The notes beneath the pieces are model-generated. The model saw only the letters and a program-made list of their open reading frames with translations. It did not search any database and was not told the origin of the DNA. Below, in pieces: positions 8,493 to 15,419 of a stretch of 64,000 nt of DNA. The first letter of the stretch is position 1; every line of letters starts with the position of its first letter. The position numbers and the translations under genes were made by a program. Source of the stretch: Cellulomonas xylanilytica (GTDB lineage: Bacteria > Actinomycetota > Actinomycetes > Actinomycetales > Cellulomonadaceae); assembly GCF_007989805.1 (NCBI RefSeq), contig NZ_BJUB01000012.1:85746-149745 (forward strand), given 5' to 3'.

Positions 8493-10673
8493 ATGCCTGC
8501 GGAACATGACCGGACGACGCTCGAGAGGGCCCGCGAGCGGGTGGCCGTGCAGGGCGCGCCCGCCGTGCGCACCGTGGCCGTCGCACCGGTGGCCGTCCAC
8601 GGCCTCGCGACGGGCGTCCAGCGCCGGTCCACCGGCGACGACCCGCTGGGCGGCACCACCGTCGCGCCCGAGATCGGCACCGCCCTGCGCCGCCGCCAGG
8701 GCGGTGGCCGGCCCCTGGAGGCCGAGCACGCCGACCGCATGGGCGCCGCGATGGGGGTCGACTTCAGCGGGGTGCGGATCCACGACGACAGCGAGGCCGA
8801 CACGATCGCGCGCTCCGTGCAGGCCACCGCGTTCACCGCGGGGTCGGACGTCTACTTCACGCGCGGCACCTACACGCCGGGGACCTCCGGCGGCGACCAC
8901 CTGCTGGCGCACGAGCTGGCCCACGTCGCCCAGGGCGGCGCCCCCACCGCCTCCGCGCAGGGACCCGTCATCGGCAGCGCGAACGACCCCGCCGAGGCCG
9001 CCGCCGACTCCCTGGCCGACAGCGCCGTGCGCCGGCTGCAGCGGCAGACCGCGCGCGTGTCCGCCGCGAGCGCGCCCGCTGCCGCCGAGGCACCCGGAGA
9101 GGCGCTCGCCCCGCTGCGCCGGCAGGCCGAGCAGGCCGGCACCGTGCGCCGGTGGAACCCGTTCAAGGCGCTGTTCGGCGGCAAGAAGAAGAAGCTCTCG
9201 ACCACGACGCCCGTCCCGTCGCCCGTCACGACCCCGGTCGTGCCGCAGGTCGCGGTGCCGCAGGTCGCGGTCCCGCAGGTCGCGGTCCCGCAGGTGGTGG
9301 TCCCGCCCACCAAGCCGGCGAAGCCACCGCGGAGCCCCAAGCCGCTGCCGAAGGTCCCCGTCCCGCAGGTCGCCGACGCGTCCAGCACGACCACGCCGGT
9401 CACGACGCCCGAGCCCGTGTCGCCGACGTCGGCGGTCGCGGACCCGGTCGTCGCCACGGTCGCGGACCCGGTCGTCGCTACGGTCGCGGACCCGGTCGTC
9501 GCCACGGTCGCGGACCCGGTCGTGGAGACCGTCGCCGACCCCGTCGCAACAGCCGTCGTCGACCCCGCCGCGACAACCGTCGTCGACCCCGTGGCCGACC
9601 CCGTCGCAACGACCGTCGCCGACCCCTCGGTGGTCCCGACGGACGCCACGGCGTCCACGGCCCTGGTCGCACCCACGGCGACCGTGCCCGTCGTGGCCAC
9701 CCCCGAGGTCGTCACGCCGCCGGCGCAGAAGCCGGCGAAGGAACGCTTCGAGGCGGCCTGCGACCCCCAGACGGCACCGGCGGACAAGGGCGTCGCGAGG
9801 ACCCGGATGGACGCCCTGCGCGTGATCATCAACGGGTTCAGCGGTGCGGAGAAGAAGGCGATCTCGACCGACCCGGACGCCATGGCCAAGGGTCGCGCGC
9901 ACCTGGGCGACCTGTACTACATGTCGCTGCTGGCCGCGGTCGACACGAACGTCATGAAGACGGACGACGTCGACGCGACGAAGAAGACGAAGCACCACCT
10001 GACGGGCGCCGAGGCGGACGAGTTCATCAAGACGAACATCGAGGACTACCCGCACCTCAAGCCGTTCATCGAGGCGGCGGTGGGCGCGGGGAAGAAGGGC
10101 GAGGGCTACGTCGCCAGCATCTCGCCCGAGGACTGGGCGATCGTGTACGGGGTGGAGTTCCCGCACGACTCGCAGGAGGAGCAGGAAGACACCAACGCCT
10201 ACGCGTCGACCAAGAACGCGGACGGCCCGGCGATCCTGCACGCCGATCGCGGGACCCCCAGCACGGCGATCCACGAGAGCATGCACCGGTACGCACCGGA
10301 CGACGTGCTGGACACGTTCGGCTTCGACCTCAACGAGGGGATCACCGAGTACTTCACGCGCATCCTGACCAACCAGAAGGCGCAGCCCGCCAAGGACGGC
10401 GGCCCCGAGCGGACCAACTACCCCGGCCAGGTGGCGTTCGTCCGCGAGATGGTCCGGATCCTCGGCGCCACCAAGGTCGAGCAGGAGACCGTGCTGGCGC
10501 AGATCTACTTCGAGGGCAAGCTCGCCCTGTTCAAGACGAAGTTCAAGGAAGCGCACGCGGCCAAGACCAGCACGCTCACCGAGGCCGAGCTGGACGACGC
10601 CTGGTCGTCGTTCAAGGGCTTCGTCGAGAATGGCGACTGGTCGGACGCCAGGACGAAGCTGCCCGCCCCGTGA
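8493..10673 (+). CDS. DUF4157 protein with second HExxH metallopeptidase-like domain
   Basis: The protein has 726 residues and no signal peptide. Residues about 70-150 form a DUF4157 (eCIS core) domain: MGVDFSGVRIH, then the HExxH motif H140-E141-L-A-H144. A low-complexity linker (about 235-420) holds VPQVA and VADPVVAT repeats plus a basic GGKKKK patch. The C-terminal domain (about 420-726) carries a second HExxH, H594-E595-S-M-H598, followed by E615 and E619 in NEGITEYF, a gluzincin-like arrangement. DUF4157 proteins are often effectors of, or are linked to, contractile injection systems. I infer a cargo protein with a DUF4157 head, flexible spacer and zinc-protease payload. The RBS GGAAGGAGG precedes ATG 8493. 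Confidence 0.8.
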   Translation: MPAEHDRTTLERARERVAVQGAPAVRTVAVAPVAVHGLATGVQRRSTGDDPLGGTTVAPEIGTALRRRQGGGRPLEAEHADRMGAAMGVDFSGVRIHDDSEADTIARSVQATAFTAGSDVYFTRGTYTPGTSGGDHLLAHELAHVAQGGAPTASAQGPVIGSANDPAEAAADSLADSAVRRLQRQTARVSAASAPAAAEAPGEALAPLRRQAEQAGTVRRWNPFKALFGGKKKKLSTTTPVPSPVTTPVVPQVAVPQVAVPQVAVPQVVVPPTKPAKPPRSPKPLPKVPVPQVADASSTTTPVTTPEPVSPTSAVADPVVATVADPVVATVADPVVATVADPVVETVADPVATAVVDPAATTVVDPVADPVATTVADPSVVPTDATASTALVAPTATVPVVATPEVVTPPAQKPAKERFEAACDPQTAPADKGVARTRMDALRVIINGFSGAEKKAISTDPDAMAKGRAHLGDLYYMSLLAAVDTNVMKTDDVDATKKTKHHLTGAEADEFIKTNIEDYPHLKPFIEAAVGAGKKGEGYVASISPEDWAIVYGVEFPHDSQEEQEDTNAYASTKNADGPAILHADRGTPSTAIHESMHRYAPDDVLDTFGFDLNEGITEYFTRILTNQKAQPAKDGGPERTNYPGQVAFVREMVRILGATKVEQETVLAQIYFEGKLALFKTKFKEAHAAKTSTLTEAELDDAWSSFKGFVENGDWSDARTKLPAP
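9240..9299 (+). repeat. Four 15-bp tandem repeats in the DUF4157 linker
   Basis: Four head-to-tail 15-bp units encode V-P-Q-V-A (last copy V-P-Q-V-V). Differences are silent third-position changes and one Ala-to-Val. A further VPQVA copy lies near 9360, outside the array. In-frame expansion or contraction would change spacer length. Confidence 0.9.
9435..9530 (+). repeat. Four 24-bp tandem repeats in the DUF4157 linker
   Basis: Four in-frame 24-bp units encode V-A-D-P-V-V-A-T (the fourth ends V-E-T). Decayed relatives (VADPVATAVVDPAAT and similar) continue to about 9640. Near-identity at the DNA level suggests recent slippage or unequal exchange. Confidence 0.9.
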
Positions 10674-10695
10674 CGCCGACCACCGAGGAGACCCC

Positions 10696-11049
10696 ATGAC
10701 CGGCATCGCCGAGAAGCGCCGTCGCATCCTGACGCTCCTGCGACTGACCGACGACCACGCCGTCCGGGACACGGACGCGGTGCCGACGGCGGAGGACGTC
10801 GGGGCGGCCGACGCCCTGGGTCTCGACTGGCCCGACGGGCAGGCGCACGTCTCGGTGTACCTGTTCCCCGGCTACGACGAGGCCGCTGCGGCGCAGGAGC
10901 GGCTGCAGGGCTACGGCGCGCAGACGGACCTGTTCGTCGAGACGGCGGTCAACGGCGGTCTGCTGCTGTGGGCCGTGGCGCCCCGCGACGACGAGGCGGA
11001 CCGGGCACGGATCGACGGCCTCGCCGGCACGTTCTCGGGCCGGGAGTGA
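10696..11049 (+). CDS. Hypothetical protein following the DUF4157 gene
   Basis: This is a 117-residue acidic protein I do not recognise. It starts with MTGIAEKRRRILTLLRL and has alternating strand and helix segments (HVSVYLFPGYDEAAAAQERL, FVETAVNGGLLLWAVAP), consistent with a small alpha/beta ferredoxin-like fold. GAGGAG at 10685-10690 gives a good RBS for ATG 10696; longer frames start inside the previous gene and are rejected. It lies 22 bases after the DUF4157 stop and is the last gene of the module, so it may be an immunity, chaperone or regulatory partner. That is inference from position only. Confidence 0.6.
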   Translation: MTGIAEKRRRILTLLRLTDDHAVRDTDAVPTAEDVGAADALGLDWPDGQAHVSVYLFPGYDEAAAAQERLQGYGAQTDLFVETAVNGGLLLWAVAPRDDEADRARIDGLAGTFSGRE

Positions 11050-11076
11050 CACCGGCCGCCTCGCGTGCACGGCAGC

Positions 11077-11102
11077 CCGCGCCGCCCGAATGGACGGCGC
11101 GG
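11077..11102. terminator. Stem-loop between convergent operons
   Basis: CCGCGCCG (11077-11084) pairs with CGGCGCGG (11095-11102) across a 10-base loop, between the stops of the accessory module and the convergent ABC exporter. There is no U-tract, so terminator function is plausible rather than certain. Confidence 0.5.
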
Positions 11103-11114
11103 CCCCGTGGACGG

Positions 11115-11897
11115 TCAGCGGGTGCGCCGGAACAGCCCCGCGGCGACCAGCCGTGCCACCACGAAGATCCCGAGGCACCAGGTGACGGCCGCGACCCACG
11201 AGTCGCCCGCCGGGACACCCAGCAGCAGACCTCGGAGCGTGTCCGTCACCGGGGTGATGGGGTTGTAGGTGGCGAGCGTCTCCAGCACGGAGGGCATGGA
11301 CTCCGGCGGCACGAACGCGCTGGACACGTAGGGCAGGAACAGGATGGCGAAGGTGAAGCCGCTCGCTGCCTCGGGCCCGGACGCGACGATCCCGATGGCC
11401 ACGGCCACCCAGGTCAGCGCCAGGACGAACAGCGCGATCAGCCCGATGGCGCCGAGCCACTGCACCGGTGAGGCAGCCGCGTCGAACCCGATGAGGATCG
11501 CGACGGCGAACACCAGCACGGTGGAGACCGCGTTGCGGGCCATGCTTGCCACGACGTGCCCGGTGAGGACCCCGGTCGGGCGGATGGGCAGGGACCTGAA
11601 CCGGTCGATGATGCCGCCGGTCATGTCGCTGGCCACGTCGACGGCGGTCGTGGCGGACCCGTAGCCGGCGGTCAGCAGGACGATCCCCGGGACCACCCAG
11701 TTCACGTAGTCGCCCCCGGTCTGGATGGCGCCGCCGAAGACGTAGACGAAGAGCAGGAGCAGCACGACCGGCAGGATCACCGCCATGAGGACGGTGTCCA
11801 GCTGCCGCAGCGAGCGGCGCAGGCACCGGTCGATCAGGGCGGTGGTGTCGTGGGCGGTCCAGCCGAGGGCCGGGGGTGCAGCGGTCAGCGTGGTCAT
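11115..11897 (-). CDS. ABC-2 type exporter permease (DrrB-like)
   Basis: A 260-residue membrane protein with about six hydrophobic segments in the ABC-2 permease pattern. It has an amphipathic N-terminus, then helices at roughly 29-47 and 58-75, a central loop ending FRSLPIRPTGVL, and C-terminal helices around the conserved NPITPVTDTLRGLLLG signature of DrrB-type drug or lipid exporters. Its ATG overlaps the stop of the ATPase gene (TGATG), so the two are co-translated. Two copies with two ATPase subunits would form the transporter. Substrate is unknown; control by the divergent TetR suggests a small inducing molecule. Confidence 0.88.
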   Translation of the reverse strand: MTTLTAAPPALGWTAHDTTALIDRCLRRSLRQLDTVLMAVILPVVLLLLFVYVFGGAIQTGGDYVNWVVPGIVLLTAGYGSATTAVDVASDMTGGIIDRFRSLPIRPTGVLTGHVVASMARNAVSTVLVFAVAILIGFDAAASPVQWLGAIGLIALFVLALTWVAVAIGIVASGPEAASGFTFAILFLPYVSSAFVPPESMPSVLETLATYNPITPVTDTLRGLLLGVPAGDSWVAAVTWCLGIFVVARLVAAGLFRRTR

Positions 11898-12802
11898 CAG
11901 GACTCCCGGGCGGTGACGAGTTCGGGGGCGGGCTCGGTCGGCCGGCCCGTGAGGGTGAGGAAGACGTCGTCGAGCGTGGGGGAGCGGACCTCCCAGGTGT
12001 CGACGTCGACGCCCCGGCGCTCGACGTCCGCGAGGATCCGCCGGACGTCCGGCACCGAGCCGTCGGTGGTGATGCGCTCGTCGGTGCCGTCCTTGAGGCG
12101 CAGCTCGACGTGGGCGGAGCCGACCGCTCCCTTGAGCTCGCGGGCCGTGCCATCCGCGATGACCCGTCCGTGGTCGATCACCGCGATGCGGTCGGCCAGC
12201 TGGTCGGCCTCCTCGAGGTACTGCGTGGTGAGCAGCACGGTGGTCCCGGCCGCGACGACCGACCGGATCACGTCCCACAGGTCGTTGCGGCTGCGGGGGT
12301 CGAGCCCCGTCGTCGGCTCGTCGAGGAACACCACCTGCGGCCGGGACAGCAACCCCACGGCGAGGTCGAGCCGGCGCCGCATGCCACCGGAGTAGGTCTT
12401 CACCACGCGCCGGCCCGCGTCGGTGAGGTCGAAGAGCTCGAGCAGCTCGGCGCTGCGCGAGCGGACCTCGGCACGCCCCAGGTGCGCCAGGCGCGCCATG
12501 AGGTGCAGGTTCTCGACACCCGTGAGCAGGTCGTCGACGGCCGCGAACTGGCCGGTGAGGCTGATCGCGGCGCGCACCTCGGCGGGCTGCCGGACGACGT
12601 CCTTGCCGGCGACGTGCGCGGTGCCACCGTCCGGACGCAGGAGCGTCGAGAGGATGCGCACGGTCGTGGTCTTGCCGGCGCCGTTGGGACCGAGCAGTGC
12701 GAGCACCTCGCCGGAGCCGACCTCCAGGTCGACGCCGTCGAGCACGGTCAGGTCGCCGTAGGACTTGCGCAGCCCCCGGGCGACCACGACGGGTGCAGTC
12801 AT
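11897..12802 (-). CDS. ABC exporter ATP-binding protein (DrrA-like)
   Basis: This 301-residue ABC ATPase has Walker A GPNGAGKTT, Q-loop, signature YSGGMRRRLDLA, Walker B VVFLDEPTTGLD and the H-loop region. The C-terminal extension is typical of DrrA/daunorubicin-resistance ATPases. The start at 12802 is preceded by AAGGAG at 6-bp spacing; a longer frame to 12853 runs into the operator and lacks an RBS. It powers the downstream permease and is divergent from the TetR-like gene across 79 bp of palindrome-rich sequence, so TetR repression is likely. Drug, lipid or peptide substrates are all possible. Confidence 0.92.
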   Translation of the reverse strand: MTAPVVVARGLRKSYGDLTVLDGVDLEVGSGEVLALLGPNGAGKTTTVRILSTLLRPDGGTAHVAGKDVVRQPAEVRAAISLTGQFAAVDDLLTGVENLHLMARLAHLGRAEVRSRSAELLELFDLTDAGRRVVKTYSGGMRRRLDLAVGLLSRPQVVFLDEPTTGLDPRSRNDLWDVIRSVVAAGTTVLLTTQYLEEADQLADRIAVIDHGRVIADGTARELKGAVGSAHVELRLKDGTDERITTDGSVPDVRRILADVERRGVDVDTWEVRSPTLDDVFLTLTGRPTEPAPELVTARES

Positions 12803-12815
12803 CAGGATCTCCTTC

Positions 12816-12853
12816 TGTGTATGGCGTAAACTGTGTGTGTACTTCATACACAC
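12816..12853. promoter_or_regulatory. TetR-type operator between exporter and regulator
   Basis: Two nested inverted repeats share one right arm: TGTGTATG (12816-12823) with CATACACA (12845-12852), and GTGTGTA (835-841) with TACACAC (847-853), the latter a 19-bp site with a 5-bp centre. The stretch is AT-rich relative to its surroundings and lies between the divergent starts. It is probably where the adjacent TetR binds to repress the exporter and itself; the exact -10/-35 boxes are not clear. Confidence 0.7.
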
Positions 12854-12881
12854 TTATAGGATCACGGGTCAAGGAGGTGCC

Positions 12882-14141
12882 GTGGACGACGACGAGGCAC
12901 GAGCAGCCGCACGGGAGGCCGAGGAGGCCCGCCGCGAGGCCGAGCTCCTGCGACGGGACCGGGAGAAGGCCGAGCGCGCCGAGGCCAAGGAGGCGGAGCG
13001 TCTCCGCCGCGACCTCGAGAAGGCCGACCGGGAGGCGCAGAAGGAGATCGAGCGCCGTGAGCGCGACCGGCTGAGGGCCGAGCAGGACGCGGTCAAGGAG
13101 GCCGAGCGCCGCGAGCGCGACCGGCTCAAGGCCGAGCAGGACGCGGTCAAGCAGGCCGAGCAGCGCCAGCGCGACCGGCTCCGCGCCGAGCAGGACGCCG
13201 TCAAGCAGGCCGAGCAGCGGCGCAGGGACGAGGAACGCGCCGCTCAGCAGGCCGTCCGCGACGCCGCCCGCCAGCTCCGCGAGGCCGAGAAGGCGCAGCG
13301 CGCGGCGGCACTCGCGCAGCAGCAGGCCGCCCGTGAGGCCGAGAAGGCTCGTCGGCACGCCATCCGCGTGGCGGGCTCGGACAGCGTCCCCGCGGACCTG
13401 CCACCGGGCATCGCGGTGCTGTGGCGCACGCCCAGCCCCGGCCGCCCCGGACCTCGGCCCGGTCTCACGCTGGAGCAGATCGCCGACGCCGGCATCGCGC
13501 TCGCGGACGCCGAGGGGATCGACGGCGTCTCGATGGCCCGGCTCGCCGAGTCGCTCGGCTTCACGACGATGTCCCTGTACCGCTACGTCTCGTCCAAGGA
13601 CGAGGTGCTGAGCCTCATGTCGGACCGCGCGGCCGGCCGGCCTCCCGTCGTCGGACCCGAGGTCGGCGGCTGGCGCGAGCGGCTCGAGCTCGTGCTCGCG
13701 GTCCAGCAGCCGATCCTGTCCGCGCACCCCTGGCTGGCGCGCGCGTCCGAGGTGCTGCACGCCGTGGGGCCGGGTCGGCTCGCGTGGATGGAGGCCATGC
13801 TCTCCGCGCTCGACGGCACCCCGCTGTCCGAGCACCAGAAGGTGGGCGCGATCGGGCTGCTCGCCTCGCACACGCTGGACCGGCTGCGGGTCGAGGAGGA
13901 GCTGAGCGGCGCCGGCCGGACCGCGGCCGTCGGCACCACCGCGGCGGGTGCGCCCGCACCCGACCTGGGTGCGCTCATCGCGATGCTCGCGTCGGAGGAG
14001 GAGCACCCGGCCCTGCGGCGGGCCGCCGCGGAGGGGGCGTTCTCGTTCCCCGACGACGCCGGTTCCGACGAGGGGGAGCTCGACTTCGGGACGGTGCTCA
14101 TCCTCGACGGGATCGAGCGGCTCATCGCGCTCGCCTCCTGA
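12882..14141 (+). CDS. TetR-family regulator with long N-terminal coiled coil
   Basis: The protein has 419 residues, about twice the usual TetR length. Residues 1 to about 165 are an uninterrupted Arg/Glu/Ala-rich helix containing three 18-residue repeats (core RDRLRAEQDAVKQAEQ). The TetR HTH follows at about 195-245 (LTLEQIADAGIALADAEG, then VSMARLAESLGF and SLYRYVSSKDEVL), then a TetR_C-like ligand domain. GTG 12882 is preceded by AAGGAGGT; earlier in-frame codons would invade the operator. It is divergent from the DrrAB-like exporter and probably represses it. The coiled coil may oligomerise the protein or form a rigid single alpha-helix. Confidence 0.85.
   Translation: MDDDEARAAAREAEEARREAELLRRDREKAERAEAKEAERLRRDLEKADREAQKEIERRERDRLRAEQDAVKEAERRERDRLKAEQDAVKQAEQRQRDRLRAEQDAVKQAEQRRRDEERAAQQAVRDAARQLREAEKAQRAAALAQQQAAREAEKARRHAIRVAGSDSVPADLPPGIAVLWRTPSPGRPGPRPGLTLEQIADAGIALADAEGIDGVSMARLAESLGFTTMSLYRYVSSKDEVLSLMSDRAAGRPPVVGPEVGGWRERLELVLAVQQPILSAHPWLARASEVLHAVGPGRLAWMEAMLSALDGTPLSEHQKVGAIGLLASHTLDRLRVEEELSGAGRTAAVGTTAAGAPAPDLGALIAMLASEEEHPALRRAAAEGAFSFPDDAGSDEGELDFGTVLILDGIERLIALAS
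13059..13220 (+). repeat. Three 54-bp coding repeats in the TetR coiled coil
   Basis: Three in-frame units at 13059-13112, 13113-13166 and 13167-13220 each encode 18 residues (core RDRLRAEQDAVKQAEQ, with Arg/Lys and Glu/Gln swaps). Flanking helix shows looser versions, consistent with growth by internal duplication. Confidence 0.85.
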
Positions 14142-14210
14142 GCCGCCCACAGCCCACGCGTGTCCACACCCGCCGATCCCCGTGTCGGCACCCCGCGGCA
14201 GACTCGGCGC

Positions 14211-14825
14211 ATGACCTCGCCCGACGTCCCCCGCCCCGGCCGCTGCTTCGGCGACGGCAACCCCGTCTACGAGCAGTACCACGACGAGGAGTGGGGCCGC
14301 CCCGTGCACGGGGAGCACGCGCTGTTCGAGCGGTTCGCGCTCGAGGCGTTCCAGTCCGGGCTCGCCTGGATCACCATCCTGCGCAAGCGGCCCGCGTTCC
14401 GGGCGGCGTTCGCGGACTTCGACCCCGAGGTCGTGGCCGCGTTCGGCGACGACGACGTCGCCCGGCTGCTCGATGACGCGGGCATCGTGCGGAACCGCGC
14501 CAAGATCGAGGCGACGATCGCCAACGGCCGCGCGCTGCGAGACCTGCACGCGTCGGGCCGCACGCTCGACCAGGTGCTCTGGTCGCACGCTCCTGCCCGG
14601 TCGGAGCACGTACGCCCGGTCTCCTGGGCGGACGTGCCCGCGCAGACGCCGGAGAGCCGCGCACTGGCCAAGGAGCTCAAGCTGCTGGGCTTCCGGTTCG
14701 TCGGACCCGTCACCGCGTACGCCGCGATGCAGGCCTGCGGCGTCGTCGACGACCACCTGGCGACGTGCCCGGTGGTGACCGGGGGAGTCGCGGACGGATC
14801 GGTCGGCGTTACTCCCGCCGGGTGA
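14211..14825 (+). CDS. tag: DNA-3-methyladenine glycosylase I
   Basis: This 204-residue base-excision-repair enzyme removes 3-methyladenine from DNA. The N-terminal Cys of the zinc site (GRCFGDGN) and the YHDEEWGRP motif match Tag, followed by LFERFALEAFQSGLAWITILRKRPAFR, the catalytic Glu in that block and the FRFVGPVTAYAAMQACGVVDDH tail with the zinc-ligating Cys/His. It is a little longer than E. coli Tag because of a short C-terminal extension. A CAGACT -10 box ending six bases before ATG 14211 implies a leaderless transcript, which supports this start over one 51 bases upstream. Confidence 0.93.
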   Translation: MTSPDVPRPGRCFGDGNPVYEQYHDEEWGRPVHGEHALFERFALEAFQSGLAWITILRKRPAFRAAFADFDPEVVAAFGDDDVARLLDDAGIVRNRAKIEATIANGRALRDLHASGRTLDQVLWSHAPARSEHVRPVSWADVPAQTPESRALAKELKLLGFRFVGPVTAYAAMQACGVVDDHLATCPVVTGGVADGSVGVTPAG

Positions 14826-14878
14826 TGCTCACGCCGGGGTCTCGGCAGCGTGCGGTGTGCGGGACTACAGTGCCCGGC

Positions 14879-15094
14879 ATGACGGACACGCCCGACCCCG
14901 ACGTTCGGCGTGATGCCGCGCGCGTGGCGGCCGAGGCTCTGGCGGACAACGTCGCCCCCGATGCCGAGATCCTCGAGGCGGTGCAGCACGGTCTGCTGTC
15001 CGTCCCGGCCGGCTCACCGAACTCCTGGTTCGACGTCCCGTCGCAGCGCAGCCGCATGCACACGAGCACGCTCTCGCCCCGACGCCCGCACTGA
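14879..15094 (+). CDS. Small hypothetical protein (71 aa)
   Basis: A 71-residue protein of unknown function: an acidic helical first half (RRDAARVAAEALADNV) and a polar C-terminus with PAGSPNSWFDVPSQRSR. I recognise no family. A TACAGT -10 box at 14866-14871 lies seven bases before the ATG, the leaderless arrangement seen for several real genes here, which is the main support for it being expressed. Confidence 0.5.
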   Translation: MTDTPDPDVRRDAARVAAEALADNVAPDAEILEAVQHGLLSVPAGSPNSWFDVPSQRSRMHTSTLSPRRPH

Positions 15095-15142
15095 CCCCGC
15101 GGACGCGCCCGCCGTCGCGGGCCACGTCGCTCCGCGCTGCCC

Positions 15143-15163
15143 GCCGTCGAGCCATCTGACGGC
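15143..15163. terminator. Weak stem-loop after the 71-aa gene
   Basis: GCCGTC (15143-15148) pairs with GACGGC (15158-15163) across nine bases. It is short and has no U-tract; the rest of the 15095-15217 gap shows nothing recognisable. Confidence 0.3.
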
Positions 15164-15217
15164 AGGGTGACCGAGCCGTCACACCGCGGACGCTCACATC
15201 TCATCTGTCGAGCATCG

Positions 15218-15247
15218 TTGCCCAGCATGTGATCTGCGGTCTAGCAT
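15218..15247 (+). promoter_or_regulatory. Promoter of the metF-metE unit
   Basis: TTGCCC (15218-15223) and TAGCAT (15242-15247) are separated by 18 bases. The expected transcription start, near 15254, falls at the first base of the riboswitch P1 stem, which supports the assignment. Confidence 0.6.
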
Positions 15248-15254
15248 CACGCCT

Positions 15255-15346
15255 ACCATCCAGAGCGGCCGAGAGACCTGGCTCGACGACGCCGCAGCAA
15301 CCCCCCTCCTCGCGAGGGTGTGGGTGCTTCCGCCAGGGACGATGGA
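15255..15346 (+). promoter_or_regulatory. SAM riboswitch (S-box type) of metF-metE
   Basis: The P1 stem pairs CCATC (15256-15260) with GATGG (15341-15345). Between them lie recognisable S-box parts: AGAGACCTGGCTC, the GACGCCGCAGCAACC segment, a GC-rich P3 hairpin and GGTGCTTCCGCCAGGG. The 3' strand of P1 overlaps the GGAG Shine-Dalgarno (15344-15347) of the first downstream ORF, so SAM binding should block translation initiation. Control of methionine biosynthesis genes fits the family. Confidence 0.85.
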
Positions 15347-15353
15347 GTGAGCA

Positions 15354-15419
15354 ATGTCCCGCAGGCCATGTGTCCCCGCACCGCACCGGTGCCCGACCAC
15401 CCGACCGGTCGCGCCGTGA
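15354..15419 (+). CDS. 21-residue Cys-containing leader ORF coupled to metF
   Basis: ATG 15354 has GGAG six bases upstream, the only good RBS in the leader. The ORF encodes M-S-R-R-P-C-V-P-A-P-H-R-C followed by eight residues, and its TGA (15417-15419) overlaps the GTG of metF as GTGA. metF itself has no Shine-Dalgarno, so ribosomes probably reach it by termination-reinitiation from this ORF. Short Cys-containing upstream ORFs are known to couple sulfur genes to cysteine supply in mycobacteria; whether the two Cys codons act that way here is inference. Confidence 0.55.
   Translation: MSRRPCVPAPHRCPTTRPVAP

Noticed and set aside
8229..10772. Antisense frame over the DUF4157 gene with Asp/Arg/Gly-rich repeats
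   Set aside because: The repeats are mirror images of the VADPVVAT and VPQVA coding arrays; no start signal or motif.
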